A DNA stretch of 9,452 nucleotides, from positions 1 through 9,452 of the forward strand of contig JAPLTZ010000085.1 in the NCBI GenBank assembly GCA_026397895.1, read 5' to 3'. The first letter of the stretch is position 1, and the number at the start of each line of letters is the position of its first letter. The stretch is from Verrucomicrobiota bacterium. GTDB taxonomy: Bacteria; Verrucomicrobiota; Verrucomicrobiia; Limisphaerales; JAFMIX01. Shown in pieces: positions 1-7,655 of this stretch. A program made the position numbers and the translations under genes. Under the pieces are notes generated by a model, which searched no databases, was not told the origin of the DNA, and was given only the letters and a program-made list of their open reading frames with translations.

Positions 1-1605
1 GAAGTGGAGGCCGGCGGGCAGACCTTGCGCGGCGCGGAGGCGGCGCACATGCAGACGGTCATCTCGCACAAGCCGCCGGCCCCCGGCGAGACTTACACCA
101 ACCGCCCCATCTTCACAGTCTCCCCGCAATGCCTCGCGCCCGACAACGGCCAGGGCACGGCCTATCTGCCGCCGACGTGCTGCGCCTACACCAGCTCCAA
201 CGACACGATGCACATCGTTGACGGACTGCCGCCGGGCACGACAATTCAATTGACGCCGACGAACCGGGATTTCGCCTGCCTGATTCCCGCCGGGTCGGGC
301 GAATGTTTCGTCACCGACGACCACACGCCGACCAACGGCGAAATGCTGCAATACACCAGCACGCTGCAATTCGGTCTGCATGGCACGGGCGCGCTCGCCG
401 GTTACAATCGCACCCTCACCATCCCCGGCGTCCAGTGCGTGACGCACAACAATCCCCGCACTCCCGGCACGCCGGTGCAGAGCTTCGATACCGACATGCT
501 GCAAATGCAGGGACAACTTCCGCCCGGCGACCCGGATTTTGATCTACTGCGCATCACCGCCGGGAACAGCTTTGGCCTGCCCAGCCCCGGCCACACCACC
601 ATGACCCAGCAGCCGGGCGGCGATTGGGCGGTGGACAGCTTTTTCGACATCACCTACCGGATTGATTACATCGGCGCGCCCGGCGGCGCGTTGCCCGGCC
701 ATTCCGGTTCCACGACCGCCACGATCCGCATGAGCACCGGCAATGTTTGCAGCAACACCGCCCAGGGAATTCAACTGCTCACCACCAACGGCCAGCCTAC
801 CGGCATCTGGCTGATGCAGGAAACGCACACGCCCAATCCCGTCATCGAGGTGGACACGTTCAACTGCACCGCCGCGCAGATCACGCTCCAGTTGCCGAGC
901 GGAAAATACGAAGTGGTGAACCTCTCCGGCCCCGCCACCGTGCATGTCCTCATCCCGCCGAACGGCCTCGCGGCGGACACCGACGGCGACGGCTTGGATC
1001 AGGTGCCCACGGAAATGGTCGCGTTGAATCTGGTTGGCAGCAGTTCGCTCGGGTCGGTGCTGGTGCGACTGGCCGCCAGCCAGCCCTCGCTCGGCGAAAT
1101 CGAGGAGCAGGTCAACAAAAACCCCGGCACGCTCGATGTCCCGCCCTTCACCGCCACCGGCACCGCCAGCAGTTTCTTCGACGTGTTCTTTGAGATTCAA
1201 GTGGGCCAGCAGACGTTGCACGGCGCGGGCCCGGCGCACCTCATGGCGTTGCTCACGCACAAGCCGCCCGCCGAAGGCGAGACCTACGGCAATCCAAATA
1301 TGCAGCCGATCCCGCTGCTCGACGCCAACGGCCAGCCTACCGGCATGATGTTGATTCAGGCCGCGCACACGCCCAATCCCGTGCGCCCACGGCTGGATGT
1401 GACGGTGTTGCCCAACCAGCAAATTCAAATCTGCTGGCCGGAACTGCCGCCGTGTTACCGGCTGCAGCACCGGCCGAAATTGGACCCCGATCCGGCCATG
1501 CCGTGGAAGGATGTGCTAACGCTCTCGCAATCCGCCAACGGCATGTCCTGCGTCACGCTGGATGCATCCGGCACTGTGGAATTTTTCCGGCTGATCCAGG
1601 ATTGA
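1..1605 (+). CDS. Modular secreted repeat protein, 3' part only (5' end outside window)
   Basis: The frame is open from base 1 to a TGA at 1603-1605, giving 534 residues without the true start. The GTG at 4 is only the first possible start codon inside the window and is not believed. The protein is built of repeats. A unit beginning SFFD occurs at residue 213 and again at residue 391. Each copy is followed about 50 residues later by NGQPTG and then HTPNPV. Residues 1-36 are the end of another copy (QTLxGA, HKPPAxGETY). A calcium-binding-like DTDGDGLD lies at residues 326-333. Cysteines are frequent in residues 46-146. The last 70 residues (ICWPELPPCYRLQ, then W, then FFRL near the end) resemble the C-terminal domain I recall from many verrucomicrobial exported proteins. 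No catalytic motif is visible. The role is unknown; a cell-surface or secreted structural/adhesive protein is an inference. Confidence 0.8.
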   Translation, partial: EVEAGGQTLRGAEAAHMQTVISHKPPAPGETYTNRPIFTVSPQCLAPDNGQGTAYLPPTCCAYTSSNDTMHIVDGLPPGTTIQLTPTNRDFACLIPAGSGECFVTDDHTPTNGEMLQYTSTLQFGLHGTGALAGYNRTLTIPGVQCVTHNNPRTPGTPVQSFDTDMLQMQGQLPPGDPDFDLLRITAGNSFGLPSPGHTTMTQQPGGDWAVDSFFDITYRIDYIGAPGGALPGHSGSTTATIRMSTGNVCSNTAQGIQLLTTNGQPTGIWLMQETHTPNPVIEVDTFNCTAAQITLQLPSGKYEVVNLSGPATVHVLIPPNGLAADTDGDGLDQVPTEMVALNLVGSSSLGSVLVRLAASQPSLGEIEEQVNKNPGTLDVPPFTATGTASSFFDVFFEIQVGQQTLHGAGPAHLMALLTHKPPAEGETYGNPNMQPIPLLDANGQPTGMMLIQAAHTPNPVRPRLDVTVLPNQQIQICWPELPPCYRLQHRPKLDPDPAMPWKDVLTLSQSANGMSCVTLDASGTVEFFRLIQD

Positions 1606-1619
1606 AAATCTGAAAACCA

Positions 1620-1655
1620 AAACCGGGAGCGCATCTGCGGGAGCGCTCCCGGTTT
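1620..1655 (+). terminator. Rho-independent hairpin, probably bidirectional
   Basis: A perfect 13-bp stem is formed by 1620-1632 (AAACCGGGAGCGC) and 1643-1655 (GCGCTCCCGGTTT), with a 10-base loop. It starts 14 bases after the stop of the upstream plus-strand gene and is followed by CATTTT. On the minus strand the same stem follows the stop of the 272-residue gene (1682) and is followed by TGGTTTTC. Both sides therefore have a short, imperfect U-run. Its position between two converging genes fits a shared terminator. Confidence 0.75.
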
Positions 1656-1681
1656 CATTTTGGAGTTTCGCGAGGCATCTA

Positions 1682-2500
1682 CTACTTTGCGGGGCTATTT
1701 GTATTGCGAACCTCAACTGCTGGCTGCGGTGGTAATTCTGTTCCTCGTTTAAGCAGTTCTGGAGGGTTAAATGAATAAATTATCCAGAAAAAAGCTGCAG
1801 CTCCACTTGCGCGAATACAATTTCTGTAGAAGTGGCTTTCCACCTGAAAAACTCCAGGGATGAAAGCGCCAGCGAAAGCTCCACCGGCCAAAGCTAAAAC
1901 GACACGAAAGATGAAAAACCCTTGAGGTGTGTAATTTTTAACCCAAATACCAATTGCAAGTAACACAAAAATAATAACCATGGCTGCACCGCCCATAAGA
2001 ATCTTTTCCCAATTTGTATATCGGACATTCATTGGTATTGGATGAGTGAACCCGCGAATCGGAAGGTTCACATTTGAAAAACGGTCTTTCAATAAATCAA
2101 CTTGATCCGGGTTGTAATAAAACACAGCGCTCTGCATAGCAGAAAAGGCGTTGGAACTCGGCATTGGTTTGCCAGTCTCAAGCCTCGCGGCATCCGCCCA
2201 AATACGCTCGTAAAACCCCGGAATATTTTCCAATACATTTACCGCAGAGTTGGCCAGGTCGCCCGCCCACGGTTCGCCTCTTTTTCTGCGTAACAACTCG
2301 CAGTCAACAATACATCTTTCGACCGTGTTATAGAACGCAGTCGCCTTTCTATGTAATTCAGAAAGATGTTCCCGCTGCGTTTTAATAGGGTCGCTAGCAT
2401 CACGGCTGGCATTTAACTTTCTTACCGCCTCTGAATACAAGTCCCTTTGGCTATCTATCTGCGCATTACACCGAACTGCAAATGCTGCGTCTGCGGACAC
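1682..2500 (-). CDS. Unknown membrane protein, 272 residues, three predicted membrane segments
   Basis: I do not recognise a named family. The first ~160 residues are soluble, charged and mostly helical in character (QREHLSELHRKA; RRKRGEPW at 71-78). Three hydrophobic segments follow at about residues 167-187, 195-217 and 231-244, and a short proline-rich polar tail ends the protein. The GGAFAGAFIPG stretch (206-216), followed by IRASGAAAFF and then a YSFNP motif (229-246), recalls a small membrane module seen in other uncharacterised proteins; this is from memory and unverified. The start is uncertain. GTG at 2498-2500 is the first usual start codon after an in-frame TAA at 2510-2512, and no ribosome-binding site precedes it. 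An ATT at 2501-2503 is also possible, as is read-through from the upstream frame. The gene ends in two tandem TAG codons. Its base composition is AT-rich (18 G+C in 60 bases at 1921-1980), unlike its neighbours, which suggests transfer. Confidence 0.7.
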   Translation of the reverse strand: MSADAAFAVRCNAQIDSQRDLYSEAVRKLNASRDASDPIKTQREHLSELHRKATAFYNTVERCIVDCELLRRKRGEPWAGDLANSAVNVLENIPGFYERIWADAARLETGKPMPSSNAFSAMQSAVFYYNPDQVDLLKDRFSNVNLPIRGFTHPIPMNVRYTNWEKILMGGAAMVIIFVLLAIGIWVKNYTPQGFFIFRVVLALAGGAFAGAFIPGVFQVESHFYRNCIRASGAAAFFWIIYSFNPPELLKRGTELPPQPAVEVRNTNSPAK

Positions 2501-2509
2501 AATTGGAAG

Positions 2510-2734
2510 TTATTTTTTCAGCTCGCTATTGATGTCGCTCAAATCCACTGCCCTAACAGTAATCGCATTTTGCTCGCCTGTGGCTTCGTTGGAAAAATTT
2601 GTTAACTGCGACTCATTAAGTTGATCGAGTTCTAAAACGCGTCCGGCAATTTTAGTCAGTTGTTCTTCAGTTACTATTTTGCCGGGCCGAATATTTGCCC
2701 GCAGAATACGTTTTATTTTTTCTTTATCTGCCAT
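2510..2734 (-). CDS. Small protein of unknown function, 74 residues
   Basis: ATG at 2732-2734, TAA at 2510-2512. The protein is polar and helix-prone, with a basic start (MADKEKIKRILRANIRPG) and a leucine-rich middle (EEQLTKIAGRVLELDQL). It has no cysteine, no signal peptide and no membrane segment. I recognise no family. A weak purine stretch (GAAAGAAA) ends about 9 bases before the ATG and is a poor ribosome-binding site. The gene begins 75 bases after the stop of the epimerase-like gene on the same strand, and the 272-residue membrane protein begins 9 bases after its stop in the same reading frame, so translation is probably coupled. It shares the AT-rich composition of that partner (23 G+C in 60 bases at 2581-2640). 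A soluble partner, adaptor or regulator of the membrane protein is an inference only. Confidence 0.6.
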   Translation of the reverse strand: MADKEKIKRILRANIRPGKIVTEEQLTKIAGRVLELDQLNESQLTNFSNEATGEQNAITVRAVDLSDINSELKK

Positions 2735-2809
2735 GGTGGTATTTCTTTCAAGGTTGAGTCGCTGGCGGTGTTATTGTCCAAACACCCAATAATGTCGAGA
2801 AGAAACCCG

Positions 2810-3733
2810 CTATGAATACTTCAAGCGGCGTGCAATCTCCTGCAACGCTTTCCGCAGTTCCGGGAATTGAAATTCAAATCCCGCCGCCTGCAACCGCTGG
2901 GGCAAAACCCGCTGGCCTTCGAGCGCGAGGCTGGCGTCCACGCCCAGCAGCGGCGCAAGCAACCGCACCGCAAACGCCGGCGCGGGCGGCGACCACGGAC
3001 GATCAAAAACCCGCCGCAGCTCGCGCATGAACTCCGCGTTCGTGACGGGATTGGGGGCGGTGACGTTGAACGGGCCGCGCCAGTTCTCGTTCGCGAGCGC
3101 GGTGGCGACGACGGCTTTCAAATCTTCGAGGTGAACCCAGCTGATGAATTGCCGGCCATCACCGGTCGCGCCGCCGAGGCAGAGTTTTGTCAGTCGCGCC
3201 AACGGCTGGAGCGCGCCGCCGTCACGGCCCAGCACCATGCCGAAACGCAGGACGACGCAGCGCGTCGCCGGCAGAGCGGCGGGGTCCAGCGCGGCTTCCC
3301 ACGCGCGGCAGGCTTCGGCGAGAAAGCCGCTGCCGGCGGGCGAGGTTTCGTCGCACACGGCGTCGCCGGTGTCGCCGTAAAAGCCGATGGCGCTGGCCTG
3401 GATCAGGACGCGCGGCGGCGTGGCGGCGCGTTGGATGGCTTCGGCGATGGCGCGGGTGGCGTTCACGCGGGACTCGATGATGAGCCGGCGGTTTTCCGGC
3501 GTGAAGACGCAGTTGATGTTTTTTCCGGTCAGATTGACAACGGCGTCCGCGCCGTCCACGAACTGCTCCCAGTTGCCGAGCGACCGCGCATCCCATGCCA
3601 CTTCCTTCACGCCGTCGCGGCGCACGCTTGGCCGGCGCGTGAGCACGAGGACTTCATCGCCACGCTGGAGGAACTGTTGCGCGAGCGCGTTCCCGAGGAA
3701 GCCGCTGCCGCCGGCGAGGATGATACGTTTCAT
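2810..3733 (-). CDS. TIGR01777-family epimerase-like SDR protein (YfcH/SDR39U1 type)
   Basis: 307 residues, the usual length for this family, from ATG 3731-3733 to TAG 2810-2812. It is an extended short-chain dehydrogenase/reductase with an N-terminal NAD(P)-binding Rossmann fold: GGSGFLG at residues 8-14 and NLTG at 67-70. The family signature SAIGFYGDTGD lies at 114-124 and GSGFLAEACRAWE at 134-146. GDGRQFISWVHLEDL is at 191-205. The C-terminal DUF1731-type segment is recognisable as GQRVLPQRLQAAGFEF (273-288). Many relatives have YY where this protein has FY at 118-119; Tyr119 remains. The substrate is not established for the family, so no reaction is assigned. The gene is transcribed divergently from nifJ, with 251 bases between the starts. 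Its codon use is GC-rich like nifJ, so it belongs to the host background, not to the AT-rich pair downstream. Confidence 0.93.
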   Translation of the reverse strand: MKRIILAGGSGFLGNALAQQFLQRGDEVLVLTRRPSVRRDGVKEVAWDARSLGNWEQFVDGADAVVNLTGKNINCVFTPENRRLIIESRVNATRAIAEAIQRAATPPRVLIQASAIGFYGDTGDAVCDETSPAGSGFLAEACRAWEAALDPAALPATRCVVLRFGMVLGRDGGALQPLARLTKLCLGGATGDGRQFISWVHLEDLKAVVATALANENWRGPFNVTAPNPVTNAEFMRELRRVFDRPWSPPAPAFAVRLLAPLLGVDASLALEGQRVLPQRLQAAGFEFQFPELRKALQEIARRLKYS

Positions 3734-3984
3734 GATGTTTCCGGCAGTTCAACATGCGATCCGGTTGCAAGGCTGCTACGGCTGGCAAAGTTGACAGCCG
3801 GAGGATGACAAGTTGCAGGCAAATTGCGACTTGGAAATTTGCGGAAGGCAAAATAGGGCGAATGTCCGCCAAAGTCCGGGAAGCTCCCCGGGGGAGTTTC
3901 TGCCATCGTGATTTTGTCATCGGTGACGCCGAAACATGTTTATTGCTCATCACCAAATGCATCGCCGGTTTGCCTGAAAAATTT
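3734..3984. promoter_or_regulatory. Divergent control region between the epimerase-like gene and nifJ
   Basis: These 251 bases separate two divergent gene starts and must hold promoters for both. The plus-strand frame is open from 3754, but those 77 codons resemble no part of the pyruvate oxidoreductase family and are taken as untranslated leader. A perfect TTGACA lies at 3791-3796, but I see no good -10 box at a 16-18 base distance. An inverted repeat GCAAATT/AATTTGC (3819-3825 and 3836-3842, 10-base gap) could be an operator. A short hairpin (3881-3899) lies about 85 bases before nifJ. No exact promoter or regulator site is claimed. Confidence 0.4.
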
Positions 3985-6900
3985 ATGACCACCAAGTCCA
4001 GTTCCTCTCCCGCCACCAAAAAAACCGCCGTCTTCAAGACCATTGACGCCAACGAGGCCGCCGCCTACGTCGCCTACCGCGTCAACGAAACGATGGCCAT
4101 CTATCCCATCACGCCGTCGTCGCCCATCGCGGAGTGGTGCGACCAGTGGGCGTCGGAGGGGAAGAAGAATCTCTGGGGCACGATTCCCGCCATCGTCGAA
4201 ATGCAGAGCGAAGGCGGCGCGGTCGGCGCGGTGCACGGGATGCTGCAAACCGGTTCGATCAGCACGACCTTCACGGCGTCGCAGGGCCTGCTGCTGATGA
4301 TTCCGAACATGTTCAAGTTCGCGGGCGAACTGCTGCCGACGGTGTTCCACGTCACGGCGCGCACGGTGGCGACGCACGCGCTCTCCATCTTTGGCGACCA
4401 CAGCGACATCATGGCGTGCCGCACGACGGGCTGGGGCATGCTCGGCGCGGCATCGGTGCAGGAGACGATGGACTTTGCGTTGATCACGCAGGCGGCGTCG
4501 CAACGCTCGCGGCTGCCGTTCATCCATTTCTTCGACGGCTTCCGCACGTCGCACGAAGTTTCCAAGATCGAGATGCTCGACGAGAGCGTCATCCGCGCGT
4601 TGATTGACGACAAGCTCATCGCCGCGATGCGCGCCAAGGCGTTGACGCCCGACCAGCCGGTGCTGCGCGGCACGGCGCAGAATCCCGACGTATTTTTCCA
4701 GGGCCGCGAGGCGGCGAACGCTTTTTACACCGCCTGCCCGGACATCGTGCAGAAGGTCATGGACGAATTCACGGCGCTCACGGGCCGCAGTTACAACCTC
4801 TTCGACTACGTTGGCGCGCCGGACGCGGAAAACGTGCTCGTGGTGATGGGTTCGGGCTGCGAGGTCGCGCATGAAGCCATCGAATATCTCAACTCCCGTG
4901 GCGCGAAGCTCGGCCTGCTGAAAGTGCGGCTGTATCGGCCGTTCGACGGCAAGCGATTTGTCGAGGCGTTGCCCGCGTCGGTGAAAAACATCGCCGTGCT
5001 CGACCGCACCAAGGAATCGGGCGCGATGGGCGAGCCGTTGTATCAGGACTGTCTCACCGCGATCCACGAAAGCATGGCCAGCGGCGCGACGCACCTGAAG
5101 CGGTTGCCGAAAGTTCTCACGGGCCGCTACGGTCTGTCCTCGAAGGAATTCACGCCCACGATGGTCAAGGCGGTTTACGACAACCTCGTCGCCGCCACGC
5201 CGAAGAATCATTTCACCGTCGGCATCAATGACGACGTCAACCACACCAGCCTGTCTTACGACGCGGACTTTTCCACCGAGCCGGACAATGTCGTGCGCGC
5301 GCTGTTCTACGGCCTTGGCGCGGACGGCACGGTCGGCGCGAACAAAAACTCCATCAAGATCATCGGCGAGGAGACGGAAAACTACGCGCAGGGCTACTTC
5401 GTTTACGACTCCAAGAAGTCCGGCTCGATGACCGTGTCGCATTTGCGGTTCGGGCCGAAGCCGATCCGCTCGTCGTATCTGATCACCAGCGCGAATTTCG
5501 TCGCGTGCCATCAGCCGGGATTCTTGGAGCGCTACGAGATGCTCCGCAGCCTCGTGCTCGGCGGGACATTTTTGCTCAACACGCCTTACTCGAAGGACGA
5601 GGTCTGGGCGAAGCTGCCGACGCCGGTGCAGCAGGTATTGCAGGCCAAAAAGGCGAAGCTGTTTGTCATTGACGCCACCAAGGTCGCCCGCGAAAGCGGC
5701 ATGGGCGGGCGCATCAACACCATCATGCAGGTCTGTTTCTTCGCGCTGTCCAACGTGTTGCCGAAGGCCGAGGCCATCGAAGCCATCAAATATTCCATCA
5801 AGAAATCCTACGGCAAGAAGGGCGATGAAATCGTCCAGATGAACCTCAAGGCCGTGGACAACACCCTGGCGCATCTCCACGAAGTGCCGGTCATGAACTG
5901 CAAGCTCAACGGCGCGGGCGAACTGCTCCCGCCGATCACGCCGAACGCGCCGCAGTTCGTGCGCGACGTGCTCGGCAAAATCGCCGCCGGCTTCGGCGAC
6001 GAACTGCCCGTGAGCGCGTTCCCCAACGACGGCACCTTCCCGACCGGCACCACGCAATATGAGAAGCGCAACCTCGCGCTGGACATCCCCGTGTGGGACC
6101 AGGCCATCTGCATCCAGTGCATGAAGTGTGTGGCCATCTGCCCGCACGCCACCATCCGCGCGAAGATTTACGACGCGGCGGAATTGAAGAGCGCGCCCGC
6201 CACATTCAAGTCCGTGGACTCGCGCCTCCCGGAATTCAAAGGCCAGAAATTCTCGCTGCAGGTCGCGGCGGAAGATTGCACCGGCTGCATGTTGTGCGTG
6301 GACGTCTGCCCCGCGAAGAACAAGACCGAGTCGAAGCTCAAGGCCATCAACATGCGCCCGCAGGCGCCGCCCCGCGATGCCGAGCGCACGAACTGGGATT
6401 TCTTCCTCAACCTGCCGGAGCTCGACCGCCGCAAGGTCAAGCTCACCACGCTGCGCCAGCAGCAGGTGTTGCAGCCGCTGTTCGAATTCTCCGGCGCGTG
6501 CGCCGGCTGCGGCGAGACGCCCTACATCAAGCTGCTCACGCAGCTCTTCGGCGACCGCGCCGTCATCGCCAACGCCACCGGCTGCTCCTCGATCTACGGC
6601 GGCAATCTGCCGACGACGCCGTATTGCAAGAACGCCCAGGGCCGCGGCCCGGCGTGGTGCAATTCGCTGTTCGAGGACAATGCGGAATTCGGTCTCGGCT
6701 ACCGCGTCTCGCTGGATCAGCAGATGCAGTTCGCCGGCGAACTGCTGAAGAAAATCGCGACGCAAATCGGCGACGATCTGGTGACGGCGATTCTCAACGC
6801 CGATCAGAGCGACGAAGCCGGCATCCACGACCAGCGCGAACGCGTCGCGGCGCTGAAGGCGAAGTTGCAGAAGCTGAATTCGCCCGAAGCCACGCTGCTG

Positions 6901-7632
6901 CTGACCCTCGCGGACAAGCTCGTGAAGAAGAGCGTCTGGATCGTGGGCGGCGACGGCTGGTACTACGACATCGGCTACGGCGGGTTGGATCACGTGCTCG
7001 CCAGCGGCCGCAAGGTCAACGTCCTCGTGCTCGACACGGAAGTTTATTCCAACACCGGCGGGCAGATGAGCAAAGCCACGCCGCGCGGCGCGGTGGCGAA
7101 GTTCGCGGCGGGCGGCAAACCGCTCGGCAAAAAAGATCTCGGCCTCATCGCGATGACCTACGGCCACATCTACGTCGCCAGCGTAGCGATGGGCGCGAAG
7201 GACGAGCAGACGCTCAAGGCCTTCGTCGAGGCGGAATCCTATCCCGGGCCGTCGCTCATCATCGCCTACAGCCATTGCATCGCGCACGGCATCGCGCTCG
7301 ACGCTGGCATCGGCGAGCGGCAGCAGAAGCTCGCGGTCGAGTCCGGCCAGTGGCTGCTCTACCGCTACGACCCACGGCGCGCCGAACGCGGCGAGAATCC
7401 GCTCCAGATGGATTCGGCGGCGGCCAAGACGAAGGTGCAGGATTATCTGCTTTCCGAAAACCGCTTCAAGATGCTCACCAAGAGCAAGCCGGAGGATGCG
7501 AAGAAATTCTTCGCGCAGGCGCAGTCGGACGTTGACCGGCGCTGGAAGTTCTACCAGTTCATGCACGGCCGGAATTTGCTGGCGGAAAACGCCGCCCCGG
7601 CGGCCAAACCCGAGTCAACCGTCGCGGACTAA
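3985..7632 (+). CDS. nifJ: Pyruvate:ferredoxin (flavodoxin) oxidoreductase, single-chain
   Basis: It oxidises pyruvate with CoA to acetyl-CoA and CO2 and reduces ferredoxin or flavodoxin in the cytoplasm. I start it at ATG 3985, giving 1215 residues, because family similarity begins just after this (KTIDANEAAAYVAYRVNE). An upstream in-frame ATG at 3754 would add 77 unrelated residues. Residues corresponding to the Desulfovibrio africanus active site are present: Thr43 (YPITPSSP), Glu76, Arg126 and Asn1023 (SNTGGQ). The ferredoxin domain carries two 4Fe-4S motifs, C709/712/715/719 and C765/768/771/775. The proximal cluster ligands are C839, C842, C867 and C1098. TPP binding is marked by GDGWYYDIGYGG (989-1000). 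All domains are present and unbroken. The protein ends soon after the TPP domain, with an Ala/Lys-rich tail. The gene has no obvious Shine-Dalgarno sequence and is followed after 23 bases by the DHOD-like gene, so the two are probably one operon. Confidence 0.97.
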   Translation: MTTKSSSSPATKKTAVFKTIDANEAAAYVAYRVNETMAIYPITPSSPIAEWCDQWASEGKKNLWGTIPAIVEMQSEGGAVGAVHGMLQTGSISTTFTASQGLLLMIPNMFKFAGELLPTVFHVTARTVATHALSIFGDHSDIMACRTTGWGMLGAASVQETMDFALITQAASQRSRLPFIHFFDGFRTSHEVSKIEMLDESVIRALIDDKLIAAMRAKALTPDQPVLRGTAQNPDVFFQGREAANAFYTACPDIVQKVMDEFTALTGRSYNLFDYVGAPDAENVLVVMGSGCEVAHEAIEYLNSRGAKLGLLKVRLYRPFDGKRFVEALPASVKNIAVLDRTKESGAMGEPLYQDCLTAIHESMASGATHLKRLPKVLTGRYGLSSKEFTPTMVKAVYDNLVAATPKNHFTVGINDDVNHTSLSYDADFSTEPDNVVRALFYGLGADGTVGANKNSIKIIGEETENYAQGYFVYDSKKSGSMTVSHLRFGPKPIRSSYLITSANFVACHQPGFLERYEMLRSLVLGGTFLLNTPYSKDEVWAKLPTPVQQVLQAKKAKLFVIDATKVARESGMGGRINTIMQVCFFALSNVLPKAEAIEAIKYSIKKSYGKKGDEIVQMNLKAVDNTLAHLHEVPVMNCKLNGAGELLPPITPNAPQFVRDVLGKIAAGFGDELPVSAFPNDGTFPTGTTQYEKRNLALDIPVWDQAICIQCMKCVAICPHATIRAKIYDAAELKSAPATFKSVDSRLPEFKGQKFSLQVAAEDCTGCMLCVDVCPAKNKTESKLKAINMRPQAPPRDAERTNWDFFLNLPELDRRKVKLTTLRQQQVLQPLFEFSGACAGCGETPYIKLLTQLFGDRAVIANATGCSSIYGGNLPTTPYCKNAQGRGPAWCNSLFEDNAEFGLGYRVSLDQQMQFAGELLKKIATQIGDDLVTAILNADQSDEAGIHDQRERVAALKAKLQKLNSPEATLLLTLADKLVKKSVWIVGGDGWYYDIGYGGLDHVLASGRKVNVLVLDTEVYSNTGGQMSKATPRGAVAKFAAGGKPLGKKDLGLIAMTYGHIYVASVAMGAKDEQTLKAFVEAESYPGPSLIIAYSHCIAHGIALDAGIGERQQKLAVESGQWLLYRYDPRRAERGENPLQMDSAAAKTKVQDYLLSENRFKMLTKSKPEDAKKFFAQAQSDVDRRWKFYQFMHGRNLLAENAAPAAKPESTVAD

Positions 7633-7655
7633 ACGCAACTTAACCAATCAAAATT

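Noticed and set aside
544..1470. A 308-codon minus-strand frame opposite the modular secreted protein
   Set aside because: Low-complexity Arg/Gly/Ala/His-rich translation with no motif; the plus-strand frame has clear internal repeats and a recognisable C-terminal domain.
2735..2809. A promoter for the 74-residue gene in the 75-base gap
   Set aside because: A TCGACA resembling a -35 box is present on the minus strand, but the best -10 candidate is at a poor spacing. The gene may be read from the epimerase promoter or its own; not decidable here.
3791..3796. Perfect TTGACA as a -35 box for nifJ
   Set aside because: No acceptable -10 hexamer lies 16-18 bases downstream, so the match may be chance.
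2867..3808. A 313-codon plus-strand frame opposite the epimerase-like gene
   Set aside because: Its composition is shadow-like (Arg/Gly/Ala-rich), while the minus strand encodes a full-length TIGR01777 protein with all its motifs.
3754..3984. The 77-codon upstream extension of the nifJ frame
   Set aside because: The residues do not resemble the family, and the normal N-terminal region begins shortly after the ATG at 3985; treated as leader.
3940..7566. A very long open frame (about 1,200 codons) on the minus strand opposite nifJ
   Set aside because: Its translation is dominated by Arg, Ala, Val, His and Glu with no domain. It arises from the GC-rich third positions of nifJ, whose own frame matches a known family end to end.
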